Assembly (NCBI GenBank): GCA_008973525.1
Contig: WACJ01000314.1
Coordinates: 186,001 to 250,000, forward strand
Direction: 5' to 3'
DNA: 64,000 nt
Source of the DNA: Stenopsyche tienmushanensis
Taxonomy: Eukaryota > Arthropoda > Insecta > Trichoptera > Stenopsychidae
Shown here: positions 46,451 through 60,400 of the stretch, piece after piece
How positions within the stretch are numbered: position 1 is the first letter of the stretch
How the letters are laid out: the number at the start of each line of letters is the position of its first letter
Notes under the pieces: model-generated
Seen by the model: only the letters and a program-made list of their open reading frames with translations
Database searches by the model: none
Told to the model about the DNA's origin: nothing
Translations under genes and position numbers: made by a program

Positions 46451-49114
46451 ATGTGCACTTTCTCATGAATAGATATTGAATAGTCCTGGTCTTGAAGCGG
46501 ACTGTGTGTAGCTGAACATTGACGATGATTCTATGTAATGCGTTGGACCATTTTACTGGTTTATTATTTTTATTTTACAGTTGCGAATAATAATAAATTA
46601 GGTATTTGGCGAATGTGAGGTTATATTTCTACGCTGGGCAAGTACATAAATTATTTATAAGATTGTAATATGATGGTTGTTTTTTCGCACCAATTAGTGC
46701 ATATTTAACGTTTCAATGTTTTTGCCTGTGCTGATTTGGATTTGTAGAAATATTGAAATTTGTATATTTCATACGGAGCTGGCGGAAAAAATGTTTTATT
46801 GTGGTTTTACTAATACACCATTTTGTTATGGCTTTCATAACGTTGACATGGCAGCTTTTTTTTAGAAGTTTGTGAATTTTAAGCTATTGTAGATTGACTA
46901 TTCCATTATATAGGATGAATTTCCCAAAAAAAACCTTAGTTATTTGTATGTTGGTGAGTGTGATCTCATTTCGATTTATAAAAGCGTGTTTTAAATGTTC
47001 ATAACCTTTTTAAGTCAACCGTTTACAATACATATCTATTGTGATTGTCTACCTATAATCTAATAATTGATAATTAATAACACCCTTCGTATACCACCAA
47101 ATTAATTATGTTTTTATGTTGTAGTCATGCTTTATATGTAGACATTTGAGGTTAACTGGCTTCTTCATCAGCATTTCATCTATTGTAACAATGCATATTT
47201 GAAATGATTCAGATTGTGCTTATATTTTACATTTTTAATGTCATTTAAGCTTAATATAGAACACCCAGTGGGTCATCTGGATGAACATATTAAAGCTGCT
47301 TTTGCAATGTTTTCTTGATAGAGAGTAGGATTTTTGTAGACTGATCAGCTTTTTTTGGAAAACCACTCAAGATGACCTTGTTAATTTTACTGGAAAGGGC
47401 TTTATGTAGTACAATAAGTCCAGTCACTCCTTTCCTTGTAAGGGTGATGTCAGGCTAGGATTAAGTTCTTCGTGTCACTTATTCGCTCCTACACCGACTG
47501 ATAATGTCTTCCTGTCCACTAGGGATTCTGAAGTCTCGGCTTTTTCAAACTCCCAGGACTCGAGACTCATTTTCTCTTCAATTATGTACAGATTTTTTTA
47601 AAATAAATATTTACATGCGTTACATATGTACGTGTAAGTTAAAAGAACCATCTTGTTTTATCTTTCTGAATTATGATTTTCGGAATAACTTTATTCAGTG
47701 TTTTGTTCATCTTCGTTGGAAAAATCTAAATCTTCTGTTTGTGTTTGATAAGTTTTCTGCTACAATGTTTCAATTAAGTTAGATGTATAGCATGATTTAT
47801 GCAAAGTTCATTGACGACGGGACTTTCACACGCAAACTTTTTTATTTCACTAGCACCATTAGTCGTTGTTGCCACTATTTTACGTTCAAAACTTATGGTG
47901 GCGCTTATTGCCCTATCGACAGCCTCGGCCACCGACAACGCTTCCCGCTACGGAAGACATTATTGTTATCATCGTGAAGTGAGTCCCTCTGTAAGGCAGT
48001 TTGATTTTTGTGCTTATTCTGTTTCATTGAGCTTTCCAGGCTCTGAACTGGTAAGGTTCTATTCAAACATTTAAGAGATAATGAGTGACAAGCAAGTCGA
48101 GGAATCTGTAAAAGTTGCAACGCTTAGTAGACTACTTGAATGAATACAGTTGAATGATAGATGTCTCATACTGCAAATGCGATAATAAAAATAAAAGCGA
48201 TATAATTTCATAAGAATAAGTAATATTTCGTTTATTTACATTTGTAATGCGATGCAAATACAAGGGGCAGTAGGGAGACTTCCTTATTTGAAAAGAAGGG
48301 CGAGGTGGCGCTCATTCAAACTGTTCTCTAAGTAACTGATTCTCCTATACTATTTGTGTTATTCATATAAGACACCATATATGCGCGCGCGCACCCCATG
48401 TATCACACTTTGATGTATTTCATATTTTTTAAATTCCTCATGAATCACTGCTGGATGCGTATTGAGTCCATTTCTAAATATACAAGTCTTTACTGTTGAA
48501 ATTAACACGAAGAAATTCTAAAAAAGAAATCTATTTCATTGTTTGTTGCGTTGCAAATATTTTCAGCAATCAATTATGCATTGAAACGCATACAACTTAA
48601 TGTATCATAACTGATCCGTTGTCGATTTGTTGTTGAAAATATAGAAAAAATGATAAAAACTGCTTTAATTTTTGAAGAAGTGTGTATTTTTATTTAAAGA
48701 TATGTGAAGACTTATCTGCTAAATTATGAGTCTTCGTGGGGTCTTAAATTGTCAGTGTTTGATTCTTAAACATGTGCAAAGATGGAAATGGCAATGTTAA
48801 ACTTTATGGTTAATGTTTTTACAATATCTTATAGCATTTTATTGTTGTAATTTACTATTATTTATTTTTATATGATACTATATTAACCACTTGAGGACTT
48901 TCAATCAGGATGAACCGGCAACTTGGGATGATTTTGGTTGTATTGGGCAAGTGTTTTACTGGTACTTTAAAATGACTTTATACTCAAACAAATTATATAT
49001 ATATAAATTTATTTATTTCTACGTTTTACAAAACATTCCCAAGATGCATCCTTGGTTTGTAAGGGCATATATGACAATACTTTGAAGTTTGACATGCTTC
49101 GGGTTTGTTCCGAC
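46451..49114. other. Non-coding, one unexplained exon-like patch
   Basis: Mostly AT-rich. 47830-47980 is GC-richer and open on both strands (plus: KLMVALIALSTASATDN and RYGRHYCYHRE before a GTGAGT donor; minus: LSVAEAVDRAISATISFERK). No family is recognised and no partner exon was found. Confidence 0.35.
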
Positions 49115-50110
49115 AGGTATATCCACATCAATGAAGAATACAAACATGCAGTAGGTTGTATGAGAATTTCAACACATAGAGACATTTAAACATTAAATTG
49201 AATTGTTTGTGTATTATTTTATAGAACTATTCTAATATTGTTGAACCCACATCGATGAAGAATAAAAATGTAAATTAGATTATATGAGAATTTGAACACA
49301 TAGACACACATTTAAACATTAAATTGAATTGTTTGTGTATTATTTTATAGAACTATTCTAATATTGTTGAACCCACATCGATGAAGAATAAAAATGTAAA
49401 TTAGATTATATGAGAATTTGAACACATAGACACACATTTAAACATTAAATTGAATAGTTGAACATATATATTTTATAGATTATCCTATTCTAGCCTGACA
49501 TACCACATACGACTTGTTCGAAACAGATTTATCCACATTAAAAATTTAATTAAACTGTTACATATTCATTTTATAGAATTATCCCATCGTAAATAGTTTT
49601 AACTTCAATAACAATGAATAATCACATGTTTTACTTCATAAAAGAATATAAATAAATTTTAATATTAAATTGACATTTTGTTAACATTATACAGTCTGCG
49701 GTACACTAATTAAAAATGATATGAATATCTATCACTATCTTACCAATTGTTTAATACCACACGTTTTGATCTTTTAATAAATGTCGAGTGTTGTCAGGCA
49801 GCAACAGTACCATTGATATAATCAGTAAGATGTCATTATGTTGTCGGTGTACCACAAACAACTAATTAAAACAGTTACACACTTATTTTATAAAATGACA
49901 AACATTTATTCCTAGGGTAACAAACTGTATGTAATCTCTCAAACAGATTTAAAGTTGACGAAACACAAATACACATCGAACATTTTATGCAAATTTCAAC
50001 ACACAATTAGACACAATTTCACACACTCTAATTTCATACAATATTGAATTGACATTTCCTTAAGCTACATAAAAAGTTATACATTTATTTTATAAAATTA
50101 TATGCTGCCC
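49115..50110. repeat. 126-bp minisatellite with degenerate continuation
   Basis: Units start near 49117, 49243 and 49369, an exact 126-bp period; the second and third are almost identical (gaacccacatcgatgaagaa ... actattctaatattgtt). Downstream to about 50110, weaker units recur, recognisable by tttattttataaaatta-type strings and cacatagacacac motifs. It lies beyond the 3' end of the minus-strand repeat protein gene. Non-coding. Confidence 0.8.
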
Positions 50111-50737
50111 AGGCAAGCTTTAGATGGTATATGGATTTTAAAATGTATGAAAATACATATATAGGATATTATTGATATTTAAAAAACTAGATTTTACATC
50201 TCTTTTTAATTTTGGAATCATTGTAAGCTCAGATTTTAATAATTATGAATTATGTAAATGAATTTCAATAAAAATGTGCATTCCGCCTTTATGAAAAAGT
50301 TTCAGTAGGCAGAATTTTGTTTAATATTTTAACACCAGCAGGTTGAATGATATGTTTACTGCATATGTTATTTAATACGTACAAATACAATGGATATTGT
50401 TTATTTGGGATACAATTATAAGTGCATAAGAGCGTGTATTTAGACTATTTTTTCCACTTATATTTGAGCGAGCCCTTTTTTGCTAATGATTTTAACTATT
50501 CAAATATGATTATTATGAGGTAAGAAACACCATAGAAGAATTCAAAAGAAATTATATCATTGAAATAAACCAATGAGTATATTTATTAAATCGTATCTGC
50601 AATCTGAATAAAATAAGTATGGTTTTATCAGTTTTCACTATTATGCTTTTCAGTTCATTGGATAAAATTTCACTCAGTTGAACCGTTAAATAATTGTGTA
50701 TACACATAGTGGATCCATTACTGATGTGTTCCATTTA
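50111..50737. other. AT-rich intergenic, nothing identified
   Basis: No supported feature was seen. Confidence 0.35.
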
Positions 50738-51140
50738 TTAGGGGGACCGAAAAGTAATAGAAATTTTAGATAAACGTATTTTAAAATCAGTTTATATTGA
50801 GACTTGGTGAAGTTAACACCCACAAACATTATTTAGTGTTTGTGGATTGAGACCGTTGTAAATTTCCTCTTTCTGGTGAAATTTTTTTTATAGTGTTTTA
50901 AATAAAAAATGTCTAGAGTCTAGACCAACAATTACTGAAGAACATTTACGCCACTCTATACTATTTTTATTCGATCAAAAAATGAAAGAAATAATGCAGA
51001 ATATAAACGTAACATATGGCGATATACTGACACTTAGTAAATGTCATAGGTGGTTGAAAAAAATTAAAATCGGCGGCAGAAATCTTCAGGATACTTAAAA
51101 TAAAAAATCATGACCAATAATACCTCTCACTATGACTAAT
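50738..51140 (+). mobile_element. Mariner N-terminal remnant
   Basis: The terminus-like ttagggggaccgaaaagtaa is shared with 2688. Inside, plus frames read EEHLRHSILFLFDQKMKEI, MQNINVTYGDILTLSKCHRW LKKIK, corresponding to the first HTH of a mariner-type transposase. The catalytic domain is missing. Confidence 0.65.
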
Positions 51141-51447
51141 ATTAAAAATGTAACTTTAATATATTCACGTTGTTTCGATAATGATGATGTTTTCTGGTTG
51201 GATATTCTATACTTTACATTTGATGTTCTAAAATTAAAAAGAGATAAATCGCACTATTTCTTTTGCCCGTTTTTGCAAAAAAAATTACGCATTTATTGTT
51301 AAGGGAGAAAAATACCCTGATTGTGTTCCAAAATATTTTTTTGTAAATCAGTCATGATTATTTTTTAACATCTGACGTCTGTTTTTGACGGAATACAACT
51401 ATATTTGAAAATTTTAGGAATACCAGTACAAATTAAATAATTCACAT

Positions 51448-54400
51448 TTAATCAGAATCGGACAATTCTAATAACTGCTCATCGTTTTTCATCTGAATTG
51501 AATCCTCCGAATCCTGTTCTCCGATAGACTGTGCAGATGCTGAGCTCATCATCGGATCACCTGATAGTTCTTCAAGATCAGCCGGTTCTCTGTTTGCTTC
51601 AGGTGACATAGAATCAATATTACTTGAATCCGGCATTGGATTATAAGACGTTTCTTCAATGGCAGCCGGTTTCCGTTCTACGTTACGGGACATAGATTTA
51701 ACATCACTTGAATCCGGACTTGGATGGTTTGTCATTTCTTTAATGTCAGAAGCTAGTTCCTGGTTTGAATTGTGTGACACAGGTTCATAATTATTTGAAT
51801 TTGGACTCGGATGACGTGATATCTCTTCATAATCAGTTTCTCCTAGATTTGTATTGGATGATACAGGTTCATCATTTTTCGAAATTGGTTTCGAATGATG
51901 TGATATCTCTTCATAATCAGTTTCTCCTAGTTGTGTATTGGATGATACAGGTTCATCATTTTTCGAAATTGGTTTCGAATAATGTGATATCTCTTCATCA
52001 TTAGTTTGTTCCCGATTTGAATTGGGTGACACATCCTCAGGATTATTTGAAATTGGTTTCGGATGATGTGATATCTCTTCATCATTAGTTTGTTCCCGAT
52101 TTGAATTGGGTGACACAGCCTCAGAATTATTTGAAATTGGTTTCGGATGATGTGATATCTCTTCATCATTAGTTTGTTCCCGATTTGAATTCGGTGACAC
52201 GTCTTCAGGATTGTTTGAATTTGGTTTCGGATGATGTGATATCTCTTCATCATTAGTTTGTTCCCGATTTGAATTGGGTGACACAGCCTCAGGATTATTT
52301 GATTTTGGTTTCGAATTATGTGAGATCTCTTCATCACTAGTCTCTTCCTGATTTACATTAGATACGTTCATACGCAGTACGCTTGCGTATGCGAATGCTA
52401 CTTCATCATCATCTGCATTCTGTCTCAAATTATCTGATTGTACATCAGATTCATCCTTTTCGCTTTCAGTATTATCTGAATCTTGTCTCGAATTATCTGA
52501 ATCTTGTCTCGAATTGCCTGAATCTTGTCTCGAATTATCTGAATTTTGTCTCGAATTGCCTGAATCTTGTCTCGAATTGCCTGAATCTTGTCTCGAATGA
52601 TCTAAATCTTGTCTCGAATTGCCTGAATCTTGTCTCGAATTGCCTGAATCTTGTCTCGAATGATCTAAATCTTGTCTCGAATTGCCTGAATCTTGTCTTG
52701 AATTGCCTGAATCTTGTCTTGAATTATCTGAATCTTGTCTCGAAATGCCTGAATCTTGTCTCGAAATGCCTGAATCTTGTCTCGAATCATCTGAATCTTG
52801 TCTCGAATTATCTGAATCTTGTCTCGAATTGCCTGAATCTTGTCTCGAATGATCTAAATCTTGTCTCGAATTGCCTGAATCTTGTCTTGAATTGCCTGAA
52901 TCTTGTCTCGAATTATCTGAATCATGTCTCGAATTGCCTGAATCTTGTCTCGAATGATCTAAATCTTGTCTCGAATTGCCTGAATCTTGTCTCGAATTAT
53001 CTGAATTTTGTCTCGAATTGCCTGAATCTTGTCTCGAATTGCCTGAATCTTGTCTCGAATGATCTAAATCTTGTCTCGAATTGCCTGAATCTTGTCTCGA
53101 ATTGCCTGAATCTTGTCTCGAATTATCTGAATCATGTCTCGAATTGCCTGAATCTTGTCTCGAATTGCCTGAATCTTGTCTCGAATTATCTGAATCTTGT
53201 CTCGAAATGCCTGAATCTTGTCTCGAATTGCCTGAATCTTGTCTCGAATCATCTGAATCTTGTCTCGAATTGTCTGACTGTGTTTCAGATTCATTTGATT
53301 CCTGTTCTTCATCAGATGAATGTTGTACATGATTATTAAATTTTCGTCTCGGGTTACGTGATATCTCTTCATCGTCGGTTTCGTTTTGGTTTGCATTAAA
53401 TGAAACAGATTCAGAATTATCTGAATTCGGTCTAGAATTTTGTGATATCTCTTCATCGTCAGTCTCATTTTGGGTTTCATTAGCTGAAACAGATTTAGAA
53501 TTATCTGAACTCGAGCTTGAATTTTTTGACATCTCTTCGCCATCAGTTTCTTCCTCTTCCTTATCGGAATTATGTACGGATGCCTCATCATCCGCATCGT
53601 GTGCCGTTTTATTGAGTTGCTCCTCAGGTACATTCTGTCCCTGGATTCCTTTAGGCGACATTTCGGAAATACCAGCACTCTGTATCGTCTCATGTGCGTG
53701 CAGTTCAGAATCAACCATTTTCACTTCTTCAATAGAGGTGGGTGGTACTAAACCTTCTTCAGATTCAATCGGTTTCTGCTCATGCTTATGATTATCCCTG
53801 TGTGATTTAGAATTATCTAAATCCTGCTTCGGAGTATCTAATCGCTCTTCAGAACTGTCTTGTTCTTGTTTTTTACAACTCTGGGATGATTTAGAATCAT
53901 CAGATTTCTGTTTCTTTGTTGAATCATCCAACACCTTTTCAACATTAACTGATTTTTCTTTTGCGATACTTGAATCATGTTTAAGATTATTATTAACTGG
54001 ATTCGTATTGGAATTATCTGAAGTCGATTTTGCATTAGATGGTTCGGGTTTCAAATTCTGAGAATCATCCCTACTATCTTGTTGTGGACTCGAATTATGT
54101 GAAGCTGATGTTGTTTCTTTTTCTGATTCAGATTCAGATTCAGTAGGCGATCCAAATAATATTCTATAGCTATGTGCGATATTCTTTTTAGGATGTTTAT
54201 GAATTTTATCAATCGGCATTGTATCTGCAGACAAAGTTTTTAACTTTGCCGTGATAGGAGATACTGATTTTTCATGAGGCAACTTTAAATAGTATTTTCT
54301 ATGAGGCAACCAGTTTGCTAATGTTTTTTTCATTTTAGAGAGCGTTTGTGCATTATTGGTCTCAGCCGAAGAAGATGTCGGATTAGCTGTATCATTTCCA

Positions 54401-57400
54401 GGATTGACTAAAGCTGGCAGAAGTACTGGTAGTCTTCGAGGAGTTATAATATTATCGACTTCTGATGATAACTGTTTTTGCACAGCTCCATAAGAGTTTG
54501 GTAACAAATTACCGTGGATAATCGCCACCGATGAGGCCTGGAAAGATGGCCTAGGATTATCAGCCACAGGTGTTCTATTTCTGAAATTAAAGATTTATAA
54601 AATGTATTGTTGTAAATAAAAATATTAGGTGCACTAGTAATTAATCCAATATTTTTAAACACTGGTATTTGATCATCGGAGGTTAAGTAAACATCTACAT
54701 CATATTGTTTTGTAGAGCTATGGCTTAACTTTATATGGAATAGGGCACAACAAAGAAATCCAGCGGTGTCAGATCTGGGGACCGTGCGAGCTACGGAATA
54801 AGCCCGGTAAAATAATTAATTTAAACGACAGAGGTGCCCACAATAAAAAGTATTTTCTTAACTCTAACCCTGTAAAATTGATAACTAGAGAATATATTAA
54901 AACTAAATTAAGTTCGAAATAGTTGTGAGAATTTTGTTTAAAGAATTTAGAAATTGACATTTGCTCATTTAATGTGACTTTGGAAACTCATAAGTAATTT
55001 TTTTTAAGCCAATTGCACAAAGTAATGATTTATTCCGATCAAAAATACATTTCAAAACACAAAAAAAGTTATTTCGTACTATCATGACTATAGATTAAAA
55101 AGTTATGAGGAATTGATGGTGAATTTTTGGGTATTTTTTCAAGATGTTGAATAAAAATTCTATTTCAATAACTCCAACACTTAGGACATAGGGCCTATGT
55201 GTGAAACTTAGCGAAATATCCCCTAATCCCCTTAAAAATTGAGTCAGTCCATGTGCTGAACACCCTTTATATTGAAAATATTCGAGTACTCGAATATTCG
55301 AATATTTTACCAAATTCATATTCGTTATTCGAATAATTTATTTTCCGAATATTTGGGATCCCAAAAACGATGTCCAAGTTTATTTTTTTATTAGATCTCC
55401 CTGATCATCGTTCGTCCACGTATATCAATCACATTTTTTTTCTTTTTACTCAGCTTGATAATCATGTCTACTCTTTCGGGGTTTTGTTGTTAACCTGTTA
55501 AATGCCAACGACTCACCGGCGAGTCGCATTTGTACGCGCTCATTACGCTCTGACAGTTAAAAGGTTATCCAGCTATAGAAAATTGTTTTTTCGGCATTGT
55601 AAGATTTTGCATAATTTTCACGAAGGATTTAACAAGTATACATATAATTATTTAAAAATTAAAAAAAACATGTCTTACGTTTCAGCTCCAGACAATTTAC
55701 ATTTCTTAGCGGGGGGAGTGAAATCCTCATCCTCATCCGAAGGACCACTCCGTCTGAAATGAACATGTCATTAATAATGATCATTAAACGCTATTATCTT
55801 ATATTTCAATTGTTCTATATTTAAATTTCTATAAAGAGCATAAGCTTACAAAACAAGTGCAAATGCAACCAAAAAAATCAATATCTAATATCACTATTCA
55901 CTGTTAGTTTGCTCCTGAGTTTGTTTTTGTTGATATATTAATCTTTTCAAACCAGAGAACATACACGCTACGCTCATGGGCGCCCGCAGGTAGGGGCAAG
56001 GAGGGGCACTTGCCTCCCCCCCTGGATTGATTGAAAATAGTCTAGTAGTAAAATCACTTTGTGTTAGCATAAAGAAAATGTGGAGAGACAGAACGTTGGC
56101 CAGCCTGGAGCAACATCATCATTACTACAATGTACTGTCCGTTTGTTCACTATACAAATACGCTACAGTAAATTAAAACATTACTAAAAATATTTTGCAA
56201 GATGAATTCTTAGATTTGTGAAATAATTCCTCGGCTAATGCATTTTAAAAGAAGGCCGTATTGATACTCACGACTCGGCAATGAGTGGGAGACCATCAAT
56301 GATTTTTGATGAATTTGTGCAAAAAATTTGAAGAATAAGTGCGAAATGACCGCCGTTTGTTGCTTGACGACCTTCAAGAAGAATTTCCTGACATTTCTTG
56401 AAGTCCCCTTGGTAATATTGTTTTGAAAAAACTTGATTTTAAGTCGTGTGCGAGATGGGTGTGCCCTGAATATTAACACCGGAGCATCGTCAAAATAGCG
56501 CGACACACACAGAAGGGACCATTTTTTTTGGATTCTATAGTGACGGAAGATGAGAAATAAGTGTGTCACTACACGGTGTAGTCTACACCCCAGAATTCAA
56601 AAAGAGTTAGCGGGGGAGGTGACACTGGCATACAAAACCTGGTGTCCTGGCTTCAGAAATGTCTCGATCTCGACGGCGATTACGTTGAAAAGTAGTTTGA
56701 TATATTTGTGAAGTATTCTGTGAATTAAAATTAAATACAAGCATTCTTCGATCCTACAGACATTTTATAATTTGTAATCTTACTTTTTGGATGACCCTCG
56801 TACATTACTAAAACATTCTGTGATCTGCTTACTTGGAAACATGGAGGTTTTTTGTAGGTTCATTCACGTGAATACGTGCATTTTATAGTTTGAGACTGAC
56901 GTACATGACTAGACAATGACATTGACAAGTATTATATTTTACGGAAGGTGTTTGCTACATATTCAAAATTTTGCTAAATTATTTCAATAATTAGAGCCTC
57001 TTTTTATTCACTATAAAACTCAATAATTTCGATATGGGCGCTCTATGCTTTTCGTCCCTTATGACATGCGCGCTACTGATTCCGAAGTATCGCGTTCAAG
57101 AAAATCAATACTATCGTTCATATTCTATTTTTATAATATCGGGTCCAGAGCCGTAACTAGGGTATGAAGCGCCCGTGGCAAGTATCTAACTTAACGCCTC
57201 ACCCCGGAAATCCAATTTATATTCCCAAAAGTGCCCGACCTAATGTACAGATGGCCGTTTCTGTTGTATGTAACTATGATAGAAAGTGTTTAGACGATAC
57301 GTCTTTGACGATTTAGTTAAATATACTGTAGCGGAACTTGACGCGATCTAAGTTTGAAGCTCCCTGAAAGCATTTGATTTTTCAGCCTGGGACAAATTCC

Positions 57401-60400
57401 ACCTTTCGATCTCCGAAACTTGGGGTTTTCTTATTAACATTTTGCATTCCGAACCATCTTGGACATTACCTACCAGCTACTCGGCGCCACTTTGCTGTAG
57501 AAACGTGCATTTATGAACACTCATATTACATAGTATAGTTTTGAAACCATGTAAGGTATTATTAATATTGGACATATAACCATCAAGAAATACATATTTG
57601 CAAAAAAAACAATATTTTATTTCTTATAATTTTGTATAGTATGAAAAACTTTGAAGCACTCCCCAATATGCATTGCAGGCTAATTTTTCCACGTTTGACA
57701 AAAATAAGTAGCGCCTTTTTTTCTTCCTAGATACAGTAAATTATATGAGAGTTGATAATACACATTTCCAGCCCTTTCTTGAAGGCCATCCTCATTTATT
57801 TAGATGACCGTTTTAGTTAGACTATATGATGTTTTTGATGTGTGCATTTTTTTTGCCACGTTGAACCGATTTTGTCACGCATTCTTTAGAGACGTTTATT
57901 CAATTATTGTACTGATATTTATTGATTTATCGATTAATATCGACTCGTATTTAGTCTAAAAATTTGTTTGCGTCGTTTAAGGGCAGCAGATTTTTTATAA
58001 GTAAGTTATGTACACAAAATAAAAACGGAACTTGATTAGGATATGTTGAAGAAAAATATATTTTTCCTTAAAACCTTTCTTAACATATAGTACGGGATGC
58101 AGCGACCGAAATTTTGTATCCGTTTCTACAAAGCTATATTTGTTTCAGTCAATATTTACACAACATAAATCAGGAAAGTTACAGTGTACTTAGCTTTCAA
58201 TGTTGCTGACATCAATAATAATTTTCAAAACCTGAATAATTATACATACAGGCATTAAATTAAAATCTACGAAGCTGCTATTTCGTCTATAAGTAGTTTA
58301 CTTTAAATATTGTTAAATAAACATCATCTACTTGGGTGGCTACGTCTTCGATAGACACGATTTAACCTTTTGCAGACGTATTAAATTTGGCTATGGGTAT
58401 CGTAATGGTTGGAATTAATTTCCATTGAAAGAACACTGATACATAGCATGCAAGATTATGAAGGATAAACAAGATTTATCAATTATTTATTGATATTATA
58501 TGTATGTTTAGACCAGCGGTTCGTAAACCGGGTTCCGCGGATCCCCGGGGGTCCGCGAGGCCATTACCGGGGGTCCGCGAAAATATAAAAAAACATTTAT
58601 CTATACTTAAACAAGATAATTTCGTGGAACTATTTACAGTAAACATTGTAAGAGTCTATTTTGACTAATATTTGACCAAGAAATATTTATTGTTTGAAAA
58701 TTTAAGTCAGAAGGGTAAATAAAACCCCGCCAAAAAAAAAATTGACGGGGTCCGCGAAAATTTTTTGCTCAAGAAGGGGTCCACAGACTGCATAAGTTTA
58801 AGAACCGCTGATTTAATGAATGTGTGTTGCTGAATGTTTTTCAATAACATGTTTTTATTTAAAAAAAATATATTTTATATTGTGTGGTATCTTTGAAAGC
58901 AGTCTCCAATATGGAGTCCTGGTTTTCGACTACACTTCTTTCGGTGACTTTCTTTTTGCACTTTTTGGAGTATTTTTTTGGAATATCCTAACAAGAAAGA
59001 ATGCATAATTACAGTTAAATGTAATTTGTAAAGCTTTATTTGAAATTCTTAGCTTGTCGATTTCTTCACTCTCAAAAGGCGACTGACTCGCCACGGGGTT
59101 TCGCATGGCGAGTGTGGAACAATCGCATTTTTAAATATTGAGTTTCGTTATCTCTGATTTGTCGGAGCAATGTTTTGGTTCATGATAAGGTCATTTAGAT
59201 ACTGAAGAGCATTCAGAGAAGTTATAAACTGATACATGAATGGAGTTAAGATTCGTATGGTTCCTTTTTGTGGTAGCTGAGAGCAGACATACGACCGGTA
59301 CGGTAAAAAAGCTTGGTGGCTGAGAGTAGACAAACGACCGCAAAAGGTTAAGTTATAGGGCGGGAACTTGATTAAAGTATTGCAACTTTCAAAGCATTGC
59401 AATATTAAGTACAGCTATGTATATAATATTTATTTACATGTCTCAAAAATTGTCATAAACGTCGGCAACAATTTCATCGCAGTAGACTGCCATTTTGTTT
59501 ACTTACCATATCAAACCAACAAAATAAGAATCAGATTTGCAGGAATAATTACAAAAATTATGTCGCTACTTTCCATACTAATACGTTTCTATATCAGTGC
59601 AGCGGTTCTTAAACTTTTGTAGTACTTCTTGAGCAAACATTTTTCGCGGATCCCTTCTTGAAAAAATTTTTTAACGGCACCCTAACATTGACTTAATTTT
59701 TGTTCTCGCTCTTGAGACTTAATTTTTCAAACAAAGATTTCTTGGTCAAAAATTGGTTAAAATAGATTTTCTTTATTATATTTTCGCGGACCCCCAGCAG
59801 TAATGACTTTTCGGACCCCCAGGGGTTCATAGACCCCAGTTTAAAAACCGCTGTATCAGAGCCTTTATAACAATACGTTTAATGTATGCCAAAACGCTTC
59901 TGATGTGGTTTCCAATGGGGAATCAGGAGAACATTATATAATAAATTTAATCTTAAATGAAGTATAACAAATATACTGACCTTCCACGGCTAATCAAGAG
60001 CCTGCTATCCCTGGGAGAGCCCTCTTCGTCTGAAAATTTACGAAAAAAAATTTTTGGATTATTTAAATAAGCATAAAATAAAATACACAAAATTAAGAAA
60101 AAGTATTGATCCATTTTAAACCTTAATCAGGTCTGCCCATAAATTTACAAGGAATTGATGATACTGCGAGCAGCTCTCTAGATGCAGATCCAAAAATGTT
60201 GGATAAAATTTAAAGTTATAATTTGAGAGTACATTTTGCCATCTATGGGAAATATGAATAGTTTTCAGACACTTAATATTTATGCCGCATGAATAGTCGC
60301 AAGCAAACGATGAATACGCAGGTATTTGCATTTTTTTAGCATCGTCCCGAAGGACGGCGAAATTAGGCGTTGCATTAAAATGTTGCAAAAAGAACTGAAA

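Noticed and set aside
52383..53339. 318-codon plus-strand frame of NLVSNCL-type repeats
   Set aside because: It is the antisense shadow of the 21-bp coding repeat; the minus strand has the spliced gene with consistent phases. The repeat simply lacks stops in several frames.
53064..53714. 216-codon minus-strand frame rich in IRDKIQ
   Set aside because: Alternative frame of the same repeat and its flank, overlapping the real exon; no start or splice context.
54444..54567. GTG as the start codon of the large acidic exon
   Set aside because: Open frame continues upstream of the GTG to an AG acceptor at 54581, and the upstream small exons join in phase to an ATG.
56210..56569. 119-codon minus-strand frame
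   Set aside because: Antisense of a decayed mariner whose recognisable motifs are on the plus strand.
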